64,000 bases of DNA from UBA7455 sp026713185 (GCA_963665785.1 OY762456.1:4030001-4094000); one strand, 5' to 3'; shown: positions 35,611 through 44,913, counted from the stretch's first letter. Translations and numbers: made by a program. Notes: a model not told the origin generated them from the sequence alone.

Positions 35611-37869
35611 TTACTTACTCTCTTTTTTGACTACCTTGACGGCATCCACTTTCTGGAACCCGCGCGGTAATTTTGCTCCCCGCCGCCCACGTTCACCCAT
35701 GTAATTACCGAGAGCCCTCATCTTCAGATTAAGATAGTGCCTGCCGGAGGTCACATTCAACGTATCCGCCCCGGAGAACACCACAAGGTGCGACATCATC
35801 TCAACTTGATCCCGAATCCTGGCAGCGGGAATATTGATGATCTTGACACCTTTACCACGAGCCATGACCGGCAGGTCACTGACGGGAAATATCAGCAATC
35901 GTCCTTCATTGGTAAAGGCGGCGAGAAAATCATTATCAAGGTCATCCACTGGCACAGGCTGCATGGCAACGCCACCTTGGGGTACAGAAACCAGTGACTT
36001 CCCGGCCCGGGTCCTGGTGACCATATCGCCTGATGAAGTGATAAAACCATATCCCGCGGTGCTCGCGGCAATATACTGTTGATCTTTTTCACCAATCACT
36101 ACACCGGTAAAAAAAGCACCATCCGGAGGACTCACCCGACCCGTCAACGGTTCACCCTGACCACGGGCTGTGGGTAATGTATGCGCCGCAAGGGCATAGG
36201 AGCGACCGGTAGAATCAATGAAAACTGCGTCCTGATTGGATCGTCCAGCGGCTGAAGTCAGATAGTCGTCTCCACTTCGATAATTCAACTCCCGTGGATT
36301 GATATCGTGACCCCTGGCAGCCCTGACCCAGCCTTTTTCTGATAAAACGACAAGGACCGGTTCTGTCGAAATCAGATCCCTTTCGCTAAAGGCCGTAGCC
36401 TCTTCCCGATGAATAATTGGGGAACATCTATCATTGCCGTATTTTACTGCATCCTCCGTGATTTCCTTTTTGATCAGCGTTTTCAACCGCATCCTGGAAT
36501 TGATCGTTTTCTCCAGGTCCACACGCTCAGTATTCAGTGCTTCACTTTCACCCCTGATCTTTTCTTCTTCCAATCTGGCCAGTTGCCGCAGGCGAATGTC
36601 CAGGATTGCGTCAGCCTGAACCGCGGACAATGAAAACTTTTCTATCAGAATTTCCTTTGGTCTATCTTCCTCCCTGATGATACGAATCACTTCATCCAGA
36701 TTGAGATAGGCCATGAGAAGACCATCCAGAATGTGCAACCGGTCGAGGATTCTATCCAGCCTGAATTGCAATCGTTTCAATACTGTTTGTGATCTGAACT
36801 TTAACCACTCCCTGAGCAATTCAACCAGAGGTCTTACACGCGGGCTGCCATCCAGACCGATCATGTTGAAATTTACCCGGTAACTGCGTTCAAGATCCGT
36901 AGTTGAAAACAGGTGGCTCATCAAACCCTGGATATCTATTCTGTTGGACCTGGGAACGATCACGATTCTGGTTGGGTGCTCATGATCTGATTCGTCCCTG
37001 AGGTCCACCACCATGGGCAGTTTTTTAGCGATCATCTGCGATGCGATTTGTTCCAGAATCTTTGTGCCGGATACCTGATACGGCAATGCATGGATCACAA
37101 TTTCACCGGATTCCACTTCATATACTGCCCTTGCGCGTACCGACCCACGACCCGTTTCATACACCTGTCTCAGGTCTTGGGGACTGGAAATAATCTCTGC
37201 TTCCGTTGGAAAATCCGGGCCCTTGATGTGTTCCAGAATATCGGCAGTTCCGGAAGAGGGCTCGTCGAGCAAACGTATGCAGGCGGCAGCCACCTCGTTG
37301 AGATTATGGGGAAGGATATCGGTAGCCATGCCAACGGCAATGCCGGTTCCCCCATTGAGCAGAATATTCGGCAATCTGGCCGGTAATACCGCGGGTTCTT
37401 CCAGTGTGGCGTCAAAATTAGGCTGCCAGGTTACCGTACCCTGACCTGTCTCTGATAACAGCAAATCGGCATACCGGGTTAATTTTGATTCCGTATAGCG
37501 CTGTGCTGCAAATGATTTTGGATCATCAGGAGAACCCCAATTGCCCTGACCGTCTACCAGGGGATACCGATAGGAGAATGGCTGTGCCATCAACACCATC
37601 GCCTCATAGCTTGCCGCTTCGCCATGAGGGTGAAATTTTCCGATAACATCACCGATAGTGCGGGCAGACTTTGCATACTTTGCATCTGCATTCAGCCGTA
37701 ACTCTGACATGGCATAGATTATCCGGCGCTGTACCGGTTTCAGGCCATCCCCAATATGCGGTAATGCACGATCATTGATAACGTACATCGCGTAGTTGAG
37801 CATGGCATTTTCGGTATAGGCTCCCAGATCAATGGTTTCTATAGGATTCTGATCAAAACCGTCACTCAT
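35611..37869 (-). CDS. parC: DNA topoisomerase IV subunit A
   Basis: ParC breaks and rejoins DNA to decatenate daughter chromosomes. The 752-residue protein has the core DRALPHIGDGLKPVQRRIIYA, the active-site tyrosine in AAQRYTESKLT, and a C-terminal pinwheel domain. The quinolone-determining region reads GKFHPHGEAASYEAMVLM. At the positions of E. coli Asp79, Ser80 and Cys82 it has Glu, Ala and Ser. Pairing with parE and lack of the GyrA-box favour ParC over GyrA. A 72-base gap separates it from parE on the same strand. Confidence 0.96.
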   Translation of the reverse strand: MSDGFDQNPIETIDLGAYTENAMLNYAMYVINDRALPHIGDGLKPVQRRIIYAMSELRLNADAKYAKSARTIGDVIGKFHPHGEAASYEAMVLMAQPFSYRYPLVDGQGNWGSPDDPKSFAAQRYTESKLTRYADLLLSETGQGTVTWQPNFDATLEEPAVLPARLPNILLNGGTGIAVGMATDILPHNLNEVAAACIRLLDEPSSGTADILEHIKGPDFPTEAEIISSPQDLRQVYETGRGSVRARAVYEVESGEIVIHALPYQVSGTKILEQIASQMIAKKLPMVVDLRDESDHEHPTRIVIVPRSNRIDIQGLMSHLFSTTDLERSYRVNFNMIGLDGSPRVRPLVELLREWLKFRSQTVLKRLQFRLDRILDRLHILDGLLMAYLNLDEVIRIIREEDRPKEILIEKFSLSAVQADAILDIRLRQLARLEEEKIRGESEALNTERVDLEKTINSRMRLKTLIKKEITEDAVKYGNDRCSPIIHREEATAFSERDLISTEPVLVVLSEKGWVRAARGHDINPRELNYRSGDDYLTSAAGRSNQDAVFIDSTGRSYALAAHTLPTARGQGEPLTGRVSPPDGAFFTGVVIGEKDQQYIAASTAGYGFITSSGDMVTRTRAGKSLVSVPQGGVAMQPVPVDDLDNDFLAAFTNEGRLLIFPVSDLPVMARGKGVKIINIPAARIRDQVEMMSHLVVFSGADTLNVTSGRHYLNLKMRALGNYMGERGRRGAKLPRGFQKVDAVKVVKKESK

Positions 37870-37941
37870 TTGAATTCTCTCTACTATGAAGTGCCTGCGG
37901 CGAAAGGAATGTTATCCCCGCAACATGGTGTATGCAGGAGT

Positions 37942-39840
37942 TTACAATTCAGCCTGATCGCCGGTATTTTCCAGCCAGCTCTTCCTGTCGCCAGCCCGTT
38001 TTTTCGATAACAGCATGTCGAGCATTTCACTGACATCGTGTGATTTGCCAATCTGCAGTTGCACCAGACGGCGCGTGTCTTCCAACATCACCGTTTCACG
38101 CAATTGAGATGGATTCATCTCACCCAGACCTTTAAATCGCTGTACGATGACTTTGCCGGGTTTATTCTCCGCGGCGATACGATCCAGTATCCCCTGTCTG
38201 TCGGATTCGTCGAGCGCGTAATAGACGTCCTTGCCAACGTCAATCCGGTACAGCGGTGGCATGGCTACGAAAACATGTCCCTTTTCCACCAGTGCCGGGA
38301 AGTGTCTGACAAACAAAGCTATCAGCAGACTCGCAATATGGAGACCATCTGAATCTGCATCCGCCAGAATACAAACCTTCCCATAGCGCAGTCTGGACAA
38401 ATCCCTGACGCCAGGATCGATTCCAAGGGCTACTGAAATATCATGCACAGCCTGAGATGCCAGGATCTCTGATGAATCCACTTCCCAAGTATTCAGAATT
38501 TTACCGCGAAGCGGCAGAATTGCCTGATTTTCACGATCTCTTGCCTGCTTGACAGAACCACCTGCCGAATCGCCTTCTACCAGAAACAATTCACCTTCCA
38601 TTGCATCCTGGCAGGTACAGTCGGCCAGTTTCCCCGGCAGGGCAGGTCCGCTGGTGACTTTTTTTCGCGCAACCTTTTTGCCGGCCCGGAGACGTTCCTG
38701 GGCATTGCTGATAGCCAGTTCCGCAAGTGCCTGTGCATCACTGATGTGTTGATTCAGCCAAAGACTGAAACAGTCCTTGACCACACCGGATATGAAGGTT
38801 GCGGCCTGCCTGGAATTAAGCCGTTCCTTGGTCTGGCCGGAAAACTGTGGCTCAAGCATCTTTACCGACAACACGTAACCGCATTTGTCCCAGATATCTT
38901 CCACGGAAATTCTGACGCCCCTGGGTATGAGATTTCGAAATTCACAGAATTCACGAAGTGCTTCGAGGAGGCCACTGCGCAATCCGTTGACATGTGTACC
39001 GCCCTGTGTGGTGGGAATGAGATTAACGTAACTCTCGGTGACCAGTTCTCCCCCTTCCGGGAGCCATTGAACGGCCCAGTCAACTTCTTCGTCATTACCC
39101 GCCATGGTACCCACAAAAGGTTCAGTTGGCAGACATTCAAGACCATCATTTTCCAATGCCAGATAATCCTTTAGCCCTTCTTCATAACACCACTCAAACT
39201 CAGTCTCTTCCGGATTTGTTGCCGACTCATCGGTGAAGAAAACTTTCAATCCCGGACACAGTACCGCCTTGGCACGCAACTGATGCTTGAGGCGAGGTAC
39301 AGAAAATTTTGACGAATCAAAATAAACGGGATCGGGTTTGAAATTTACCTGTGTACCGGTGTTCCGTATACCGACTTTTTCCAGCACAGTCAGGTTGCTG
39401 GTTTTCTCACCCCCATTAAAGGACATGTGATGAAGATATCCATCACGTTTGATGTAGACCTCCAGATATTCCGATAATGCATTGACCACAGAGACCCCGA
39501 CGCCATGAAGCCCGCCGGAAAACCTGTAGTTCTCATTGTTGAATTTGGCGCCGGCATGGAGCCTCGTCAGAATAATCTCCACACCTGGTAAATTCTCTTT
39601 TTTGTGGATATCGACGGGCATCCCACGACCATTATCATCCACCGACATGGACCCATTGCTTGCCAACGTGACTTTTATTACAGTTGCGGACCCTCTCAGG
39701 GCTTCATCCACGGCATTGTCTATGACTTCCTGGGCAAGATGATCGGGTCTTGAAGTATCCGTATACATGCTCGGTCGTTTTCTTACCGGGTCGAGACCTT
39801 CCAGTACTTCTATCGAATCCGCGTTATATGTTTCTGCCAT
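37942..39840 (-). CDS. parE: DNA topoisomerase IV subunit B
   Basis: ParE is the ATPase subunit of topoisomerase IV. The start MAETYNADSIEVLEGLDPVR at 39838-39840 is the family N-terminus; a longer frame to 39882 is rejected. It has the GHKL ATPase (AQEVIDNAVDEALRG, VDDNGRGMPVDIH, YRFSGGLHGVGVSVVNALSE) and the TOPRIM domain (LFLVEGDSAGGSVKQARDR, DADSDGLHIASLL). 632 residues, typical. Upstream at 39891 lies AGGGGGTCAGTTATT, loosely like the boundary repeats described further on. Confidence 0.97.
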   Translation of the reverse strand: MAETYNADSIEVLEGLDPVRKRPSMYTDTSRPDHLAQEVIDNAVDEALRGSATVIKVTLASNGSMSVDDNGRGMPVDIHKKENLPGVEIILTRLHAGAKFNNENYRFSGGLHGVGVSVVNALSEYLEVYIKRDGYLHHMSFNGGEKTSNLTVLEKVGIRNTGTQVNFKPDPVYFDSSKFSVPRLKHQLRAKAVLCPGLKVFFTDESATNPEETEFEWCYEEGLKDYLALENDGLECLPTEPFVGTMAGNDEEVDWAVQWLPEGGELVTESYVNLIPTTQGGTHVNGLRSGLLEALREFCEFRNLIPRGVRISVEDIWDKCGYVLSVKMLEPQFSGQTKERLNSRQAATFISGVVKDCFSLWLNQHISDAQALAELAISNAQERLRAGKKVARKKVTSGPALPGKLADCTCQDAMEGELFLVEGDSAGGSVKQARDRENQAILPLRGKILNTWEVDSSEILASQAVHDISVALGIDPGVRDLSRLRYGKVCILADADSDGLHIASLLIALFVRHFPALVEKGHVFVAMPPLYRIDVGKDVYYALDESDRQGILDRIAAENKPGKVIVQRFKGLGEMNPSQLRETVMLEDTRRLVQLQIGKSHDVSEMLDMLLSKKRAGDRKSWLENTGDQAEL

Positions 39841-40028
39841 ACGCCTCTTTGAATATCCCTTGAGATGGGCAGGAGACACCATGCCTGTGCAGGGGGTCAG
39901 TTATTGAAAAAATATCACAGGACGGTTAAAAATTATAGCGCGAAAAAAGAGAGATGTAGAGACTTAACGTGAAATGAGCCTGAAACGAGGGCGATTTTTG
40001 TTCATGATGGTCCCCTGTGGTGACCTAC

Positions 40029-40241
40029 ATGAACGACAATAAACTACAGACATTGGATGACATCCGTCGCTTCCTGGATGGGACGATGGCAGTCGAATTT
40101 TCCATTCAGAATAAGCGTGAGCGCTATCTCTGGATCCAGGCAAAGTTAGTGTGCTTTTGCTACATTACGCTGGGCAAGAAAGATCGCGGTCTAATGTTGC
40201 GCTACTTGCAGTGTGTCAGCGGCTATTCGCGGGCTCAGTGA
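40029..40241 (+). pseudogene. N-terminal fragment of an integrase/transposase
   Basis: The frame MNDNKLQTLDDIRRFLDG to LRYLQCVSGYSRAQ gives 70 residues and then TGA. It resembles the N-terminal helix-turn-helix part of DDE integrase-type transposases (a LDGT helix, then a SGYSRAQ turn), whose catalytic domain would follow but is absent. The stop is followed at once by AATGGACCCCAAAAACTGG, which looks like the end of another insertion sequence, so truncation by insertion or deletion is likely. Not expected to be functional. Confidence 0.55.
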
Positions 40242-40278
40242 AATGGACCCCAAAAACTGGACCAGTAAAAGCAGTAGC

Positions 40279-40496
40279 GGATAAATGGGGTCAAAGGATA
40301 AATGGGGTCAGGTCCATTTCCTAGATAAATGGGGTCAGGTCCATTTCCTACACGATTCAAGGGATAAATGGAGATAAATGGGGTCAGGTCCATTTCCTAC
40401 ACGATTCAAGGGATAAATGGGATCAGATAAATGCGGATAAATGGGGTCAGGTCCATTTCCTACACGATTCAAGGGATAAATGGGATCAGATAAATG
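40279..40496 (+). repeat. Tandem cluster of REP-like units (GATAAATGGGGTCAGGTCC)
   Basis: Four full units GATAAATGGGGTCAGGTCC followed by ATTTCCTA begin at 40297, 40324, 40373 and 40436. Two units also share a following ACACGATTCAAGG block. Partial units lie at 40279, 40412 and 40475 (GATAAATGGGATCAGATAAATG). Spacing is irregular (27, 49 and 63 bases), so this is neither a simple tandem repeat nor a CRISPR. AAATGG and TCCATTT make each unit an imperfect palindrome. The same GGGGTCAGGTCCATTT core is dispersed downstream to 60.2 kb. Confidence 0.9.
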
Positions 40497-40619
40497 GATT
40501 CGTGTTTATATCAACCAGAGGAAGGTGCTTGGCTCAAAAGTTTTCAGCAAGAGATAGAGGAACTTGTGGGCAGGTCAGTTGGATTGAAACCAAAGGGACG
40601 ACCGACAAAAGGTGGATAA
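40497..40619 (+). pseudogene. C-terminal remnant of a probable REP-associated tyrosine transposase
   Basis: The frame starting DSCLYQPEEGAWLKSFQQ and ending GLKPKGRPTKGG, TAA at 40617-40619, resembles the C-terminus of REP-associated tyrosine (IS200-like) transposases. These typically end with an acidic helix (here QQEIEELVGRSVG) and a GRP-type basic tail. The catalytic HUH domain and tyrosine are absent, so only a tail remains. It directly abuts the REP-like cluster, and a TGGACCTGA in inverse orientation follows at about 40622. Identification is by pattern memory and needs a search. Confidence 0.5.
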
Positions 40620-40713
40620 TTGGACCTGAAAATCATAAGTCGACGCCTCCCTCATCGAGGCATCCACGAGGTAAACTCGAAGAGGGCTTACCTCAACTCA
40701 GGAGACGCGACCT
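40620..40713 (+). ncRNA. Left noncoding region of the IS110 element, candidate guide (bridge) RNA locus
   Basis: A 94-base noncoding stretch precedes the transposase. It contains GAGGTAA and TTACCTC as a perfect 7-bp inverted pair around 13 bases, and GAGGCATCCACGAGG. IS110-group elements are known to encode a structured bridge RNA in the noncoding end upstream of the transposase. Placement here is by analogy only. IS1111-group members instead have it downstream. A fold and an element boundary were not determined. Confidence 0.3.
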
Positions 40714-41727
40714 ATGCAACTGTACTGCGGAATAGATCTACACAGCAATAACTCACTAATTTCTTTAATTGATGAACATGACCAGGTGATAAAAGAAAAG
40801 CGGTTAGACAATGATATCAATATCATCTCAAACTATTTATCACCCTTCCAGACCGATATCTCAGGTGTCGTGGTCGAATCTACCTATAACTGGTATTGGC
40901 TGGTGGATGGTCTAATCGAACAGGGGTATCCAGTTCACCTGGCCAATACCCTGGCGATCCAACAATACAATGGCATCAAATATACCAACGATGCATCGGA
41001 TGCGCGTTTTCTCGCGCATTTGTTGCGTCTCGATATTCTGCCCAAGGGATTCATTTATCCCCAACCCATGCGATACGTCCGTGATGTACTGCGTCGCCGG
41101 TTACTATTGGTCAAGCAAAGCACGGCGCAGCTGTTGAGTTTGCAGAGCCTTATTAGCCGCCACACCGGTAAGCGTTTGTCCAGCTATCAGGTCAAGCGAC
41201 TGCAATGTGAGGACCTTGAATGCTATTTTAAGGATGCATCAGTGCTCTTCACCGGCCAGCAATCGCTCCAGCTTTGGCAGCAGCTGCAACAGCAAATAAA
41301 CCATGTGGAAACGTTTGTGCTGTCGCGTTGTGAAGCAGATCAGTATAGCGTGCTCACCAGCACACCCGGCATCGGCAAAATACTGGGGATGACGATCCTG
41401 ATGGAGACGGGGCCCATTGAACGCTTTGCGGCGGTGGGTAACTACTCATCGTACGCACGCTGCGTGCCATCGAAGAAGATCAGCAATGGCAAAATCAAGG
41501 GCCACGGAAACCGCAGAAACGGCAACTGTTATTTGTCCATGGCATTTGTGGAAGCGGCGCACTATGCCACAATCTGGAACCCAACCATCAAACGTTACTA
41601 CCAGAAGAAATGTAAACAGGTGCCGTTAATGGTGGCCAAAAAAGCAGTCGCCAACAAGTTAACCCGTGCCTGTTACCATATGTTAAAGGAGAATCAGATG
41701 TTTGATGTAAAGCGTGCCTTTGGATAA
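40714..41727 (+). CDS. IS110-family transposase
   Basis: A 337-residue DEDD transposase. The N-terminal RuvC-like domain contains YCGIDLHSNNSLISLID, VVESTYNWYWLVDGL, and AIQQYNGIKYTNDASDARFLA. The C-terminal Transposase_20 domain has STPGIGKILGMTILMETG and GNYSSYARCVPSKKISNGK with the conserved serine, followed by HGNRRNGNCYLSMAFVEAA. The frame is intact and preceded by CAGGAGACG, a usable ribosome-binding site. It is inserted next to the REP-like array. Confidence 0.93.
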   Translation: MQLYCGIDLHSNNSLISLIDEHDQVIKEKRLDNDINIISNYLSPFQTDISGVVVESTYNWYWLVDGLIEQGYPVHLANTLAIQQYNGIKYTNDASDARFLAHLLRLDILPKGFIYPQPMRYVRDVLRRRLLLVKQSTAQLLSLQSLISRHTGKRLSSYQVKRLQCEDLECYFKDASVLFTGQQSLQLWQQLQQQINHVETFVLSRCEADQYSVLTSTPGIGKILGMTILMETGPIERFAAVGNYSSYARCVPSKKISNGKIKGHGNRRNGNCYLSMAFVEAAHYATIWNPTIKRYYQKKCKQVPLMVAKKAVANKLTRACYHMLKENQMFDVKRAFG

Positions 41728-42270
41728 CTGTTTTATCGGGTGATGAGATCAAAAGGGGTCTGGTTAACAACCCTCTCCTCCTGAATATCCTTCACCCGGT
41801 TCTATTTTTGGTTGGCGTGGAGTGCCCTCAATGCAAGCTCCTGGAGGACTGGCAACGAGCCATCTCACATACTGAATAGCTGTGTTGGGGTACCGATTAT
41901 TTGATGGGGTAGAAATCTACCAAGGGCCTTGGTCGTCATGACTTAGAAATTGTCATACTGAGCGCCTTAATCCTGATGGGTGACTGAAGCACTTCTTTTT
42001 AACGAAGTAGCCCGCACACACAAAAACGGACGCATGACACGAGAACTGAAAAAAGCAAAAGCAAAAGAATGGGGTGTGGCGTACACTCAAAATTTTTTCG
42101 CCTTGTTGACAAGGATCGACTAATGGGTGACCCCTTTTTTGGTCTCGGATGACCTCCTCTGTCTGGTTTGAAATGCTCTTGTCTGTCGAGTTCGACCATC
42201 GCTCCCCGATAGCCTTCAGCAGGGCGCCCACGAACCAGTGGAGCTTCGACCTCCCCTCGCGCCTCGTGCG
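41728..42270. other. Intergenic stretch between IS110 and the TonB receptor
   Basis: About 540 bases without a recognisable gene. It begins with AAAAGGGGTCTGGTT (41752-41766), loosely like the boundary motif, and contains TGACCCCTTTTTTGG near 42128 in inverse sense. A short perfect hairpin CCTTGT-TG-ACAAGG lies near 42101-42114. A 92-residue minus frame (WSNSTDKSISNQTEEVIRDQ in its first half) looks like a decayed coding sequence, but I cannot identify it. Confidence 0.5.
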
Positions 42271-42312
42271 TAGAAATGGGTCGGAGTAAAATTTACTCCG
42301 ACCCCATTTCTA
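42271..42312. repeat. Palindrome of the GGGTCGGAGTAAA family at the TonB gene stop
   Basis: TAGAAATGGGTCGGAGTAAA is followed directly by TTTACTCCGACCCC and ATTTCTA; the two halves are a near-perfect inverted repeat, with one G missing in the left arm. The TonB stop codon (42310-42312) lies in the right arm, so the repeat forms the very end of the gene. It could act as a terminator-like hairpin, but no U run follows. Confidence 0.9.
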
Positions 42313-44742
42313 GAACTCGAAACGGGTTTCAATGCCCCAGATTCTACCGTCGGTCAATTGACCCTCACGGATAAAGTCTTCTTCCCAGTTTCGCGCCTCG
42401 TTTTCGGTCACGCCATGCTTATCAAGCACGTTGTCGATAAAGGCTGTGACTTCAAAGCGGTCGTCTCTGGGTTCCCAGTTAACACGAATGTCCCAGCGGC
42501 CATAGGCCTCCATCCGGTCAAGGTCGATACCCCAGATGGACCCTTCACGATCTCCAACCCAGCTATAGTGGGTCACCACCTCGAAGTTACCCATGCCGGT
42601 GTCAGGGATATCCCAGGTCAACGCTGCAGAGAACTGCTGCTCTGCCAGACTCGGGAAGCTATTGCCACCCAGTTGAAGGGGGTTGGCCGGCGATAACGAT
42701 TCCTCTTCTTCATCAAACAACCATTCCTGATTAGGGTTACTCCCATTGAACGCCAACAGATCGCCCAGTTCAGAATCAGTCCACGCGTAGAAACCACGTA
42801 ACATCAGATTGTCAGCAAGCAGTATGCTGGCTTCAAGCTCAAGACCGGTGATCGATGACCCATCGAGGTTAATCCAGTTACTGATGGTTACCGGGTTGCC
42901 TTCAATGATTTTACGATAGGTCAATGGTTGCTGGTAATCAGAGTAATCGTAACGATACATATTTGCGGCCAGCGTCAGACGGCCATCGTTAAGCGTACCC
43001 TTATAACCAAGCTCGAAAGAATCCATGGTCTCGCCACCATAGGTCCGATCAGACTCGCCAAAGGTAAAGCTGTTGAAACCACCTGCACGAAATGCCCGGG
43101 CGTACCGGCCATGGAACATTTGGTCATCCTCGGGATGGAACTCCACGGTAACATGACCCATCCAGTCGTCATAGGTCCGTTGCGCCTCCTCCTCGACAAA
43201 TTCAAGCACAAAGCCAAATTCAGGCGTGAAGACGATGGGCAGCATGAACTGATTAAGAGTTTGTTCCTTGTCATCCTCACTGTAACGCAGGCCAACCGAC
43301 ACGTTCCATTGATCGTTCACTGGATGATCAACATTGACGAACGCGGCGACAGAGTTCACCGTCGCGTCGATGACCCAGTTAACCGCCGAGGCGCATTCCC
43401 GTGTTACCGGCACCACGCCAAAACAACCGTTGATGCCCTGTACGATACCTGCAGTCGAGAATTCGTACGTATTGAGTTCAAACGGACTTTCTTCGCTGAA
43501 CTGGTAGAGGCCAAATAGCAGCGTGGTATCGTTCAGATCACCCAACAGATGTAGCTCATTCGAGTGGATCGTCTTGGGGAAAAGAACGTGCGCCTGAGAG
43601 TCACGGAAGGCTACGGGTGCGTCAGCTGCAATGAACGGGTCGCCCGCACTGGGGACGCGACTGGTAAAATCCGAGTCGTGTATATATTCCGTATGCGAAT
43701 CAGACCAGCCGCCGAAATAGGTCAGGGTCCAGTTATCCCCCAAGGTAAACGATGCCTCCACGTTGATGACGTCGCGTTCGATACTGCGATCGTTACGCCG
43801 ATTGTGATCAACTGCCTTGCGCTTGACTTCGCCAATCTGATTGGTGTGCCTCGCCGGACCGCTCAATACAGCGGACGGCGCCGGCGTTTCATACAGGTAG
43901 TGCGTATTGAACCCCGCTTCCACCCCCATTGGTCCAATCCAGGTTTCTTCAGACGTGTCTGGCTGGGTAAAGAATAGCTGATCGAAATGACCTTCATCCG
44001 CCCTGAATTGGGCGTACCGAAGATTGAAGTCGAGCCTGTCGGTCTGAATTCTAACCTGGGGAGACATGAAGTAATTGTCCAGTCGACCCGCATCCGGTCC
44101 GGAGCCGACATTTTCCGCGGTGCCGTCGCGCTTCACGTATCCACCGGTCAGACGAAAGCTGATCTGGTCAGAGAGTGGCCCTGTCACCATGCCATTTACC
44201 CTGCGGCCGTTAAAATCAGTGAGTTCCACCAGCACTTCACCACCGAACTCCTGTTCGGGTTTTTTGTTGATGAAGTTGATGGCGCCACCCATGGAATTAC
44301 GGCCATATAGCGTGCCCTGCGGGCCACGTAGAACTTCCACACGCTCCAGATCGAACATACTGGATTCGATAATGCCGTAGTTTTCATTATAGAAAAGACC
44401 GTTCTGGTATACCGCGACACCAACCTCAGCAGAGGCATCACGCCAGGCCTGCTGCCCAACACCACGAATCGTCACCTGATTATCAAAACCGAAGGTCGTG
44501 GAAGGAATCAGTAAGGTGAGATCTTCCAGATCAGATATGCCAAGCTCCTCAATCGCATCGTCATCAAATACGCTGATGGCGAGCGGTACATCGAGAACCT
44601 TCTGTTCCCGTCTTTGTGCAGTCACGACAATCTCTTCGATACGATCTGCACCATCCTCATCTTCAGCCACTGCCGCTGGTGCAACAATCGACAAGGCAAA
44701 ACCCAGGGTCAGGATGACCTGTTGCTTCATTCGCATACGCAT
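42310..44742 (-). CDS. TonB-dependent outer-membrane receptor
   Basis: An 810-residue receptor. Residues 1-26 are a signal peptide (VILTLGFALSIVAPAAVA), then a TonB-box region (IEEIVVTAQRREQKVLDVPL) and a plug domain (LTLLIPSTTFGFDNQVTIRG, VEVLRGPQGTLYGRNSMGGA). A 22-strand barrel ends with ETRFEF and a terminal Phe. This subtype (IVVTAQRREQ, STTFG) is common in marine heterotrophs, for organic ligands rather than siderophores. It is divergent from nothing close; a methyltransferase and sulfatase lie upstream on the same strand after a 171-base gap with a boundary repeat. The substrate is unknown; linkage to the sulfatase suggests a sulfated compound. Confidence 0.93.
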   Translation of the reverse strand: MRMRMKQQVILTLGFALSIVAPAAVAEDEDGADRIEEIVVTAQRREQKVLDVPLAISVFDDDAIEELGISDLEDLTLLIPSTTFGFDNQVTIRGVGQQAWRDASAEVGVAVYQNGLFYNENYGIIESSMFDLERVEVLRGPQGTLYGRNSMGGAINFINKKPEQEFGGEVLVELTDFNGRRVNGMVTGPLSDQISFRLTGGYVKRDGTAENVGSGPDAGRLDNYFMSPQVRIQTDRLDFNLRYAQFRADEGHFDQLFFTQPDTSEETWIGPMGVEAGFNTHYLYETPAPSAVLSGPARHTNQIGEVKRKAVDHNRRNDRSIERDVINVEASFTLGDNWTLTYFGGWSDSHTEYIHDSDFTSRVPSAGDPFIAADAPVAFRDSQAHVLFPKTIHSNELHLLGDLNDTTLLFGLYQFSEESPFELNTYEFSTAGIVQGINGCFGVVPVTRECASAVNWVIDATVNSVAAFVNVDHPVNDQWNVSVGLRYSEDDKEQTLNQFMLPIVFTPEFGFVLEFVEEEAQRTYDDWMGHVTVEFHPEDDQMFHGRYARAFRAGGFNSFTFGESDRTYGGETMDSFELGYKGTLNDGRLTLAANMYRYDYSDYQQPLTYRKIIEGNPVTISNWINLDGSSITGLELEASILLADNLMLRGFYAWTDSELGDLLAFNGSNPNQEWLFDEEEESLSPANPLQLGGNSFPSLAEQQFSAALTWDIPDTGMGNFEVVTHYSWVGDREGSIWGIDLDRMEAYGRWDIRVNWEPRDDRFEVTAFIDNVLDKHGVTENEARNWEEDFIREGQLTDGRIWGIETRFEF

Positions 44743-44867
44743 AATCTTGGCTCCCCCAAATAGTAGAAATTTTAATATTGACGCAAAATTTAAAGCTAAC
44801 GCTTTAGCTCCGCGAACGGATGTTAAATCACGGGGTTTAAACGTGCAAGCCCATTATTAGTGGGGTT

Positions 44868-44890
44868 GGAATTAGTAGGGTCGGGGTAAA
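44868..44890 (+). repeat. GGGTCGGGGTAAAGTGC boundary repeat
   Basis: TAGGGTCGGGGTAAAGTGCT at about 44870-44889, preceded by TAGTGGGGTTGGAATTAG. It matches the copy at 47354-47374 for at least 18 bases. It separates the TonB receptor from the methyltransferase-sulfatase pair. Confidence 0.85.
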
Positions 44891-44913
44891 GTGCTGGACA
44901 GACTGCTAGGCTG

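Noticed and set aside
37612..37632. Acquired quinolone resistance in parC
   Set aside because: Neighbouring positions differ too, so a lineage-specific residue is more likely than a selected mutation.
40279..40496. Possible CRISPR array
   Set aside because: Repeat spacing is irregular (27, 49, 63 bases), spacers share sequence, and there are no cas genes.
42928..43518. A 196-residue plus frame inside the TonB gene
   Set aside because: Shadow of the receptor's barrel-coding strand; no recognised family and no ribosome-binding site.
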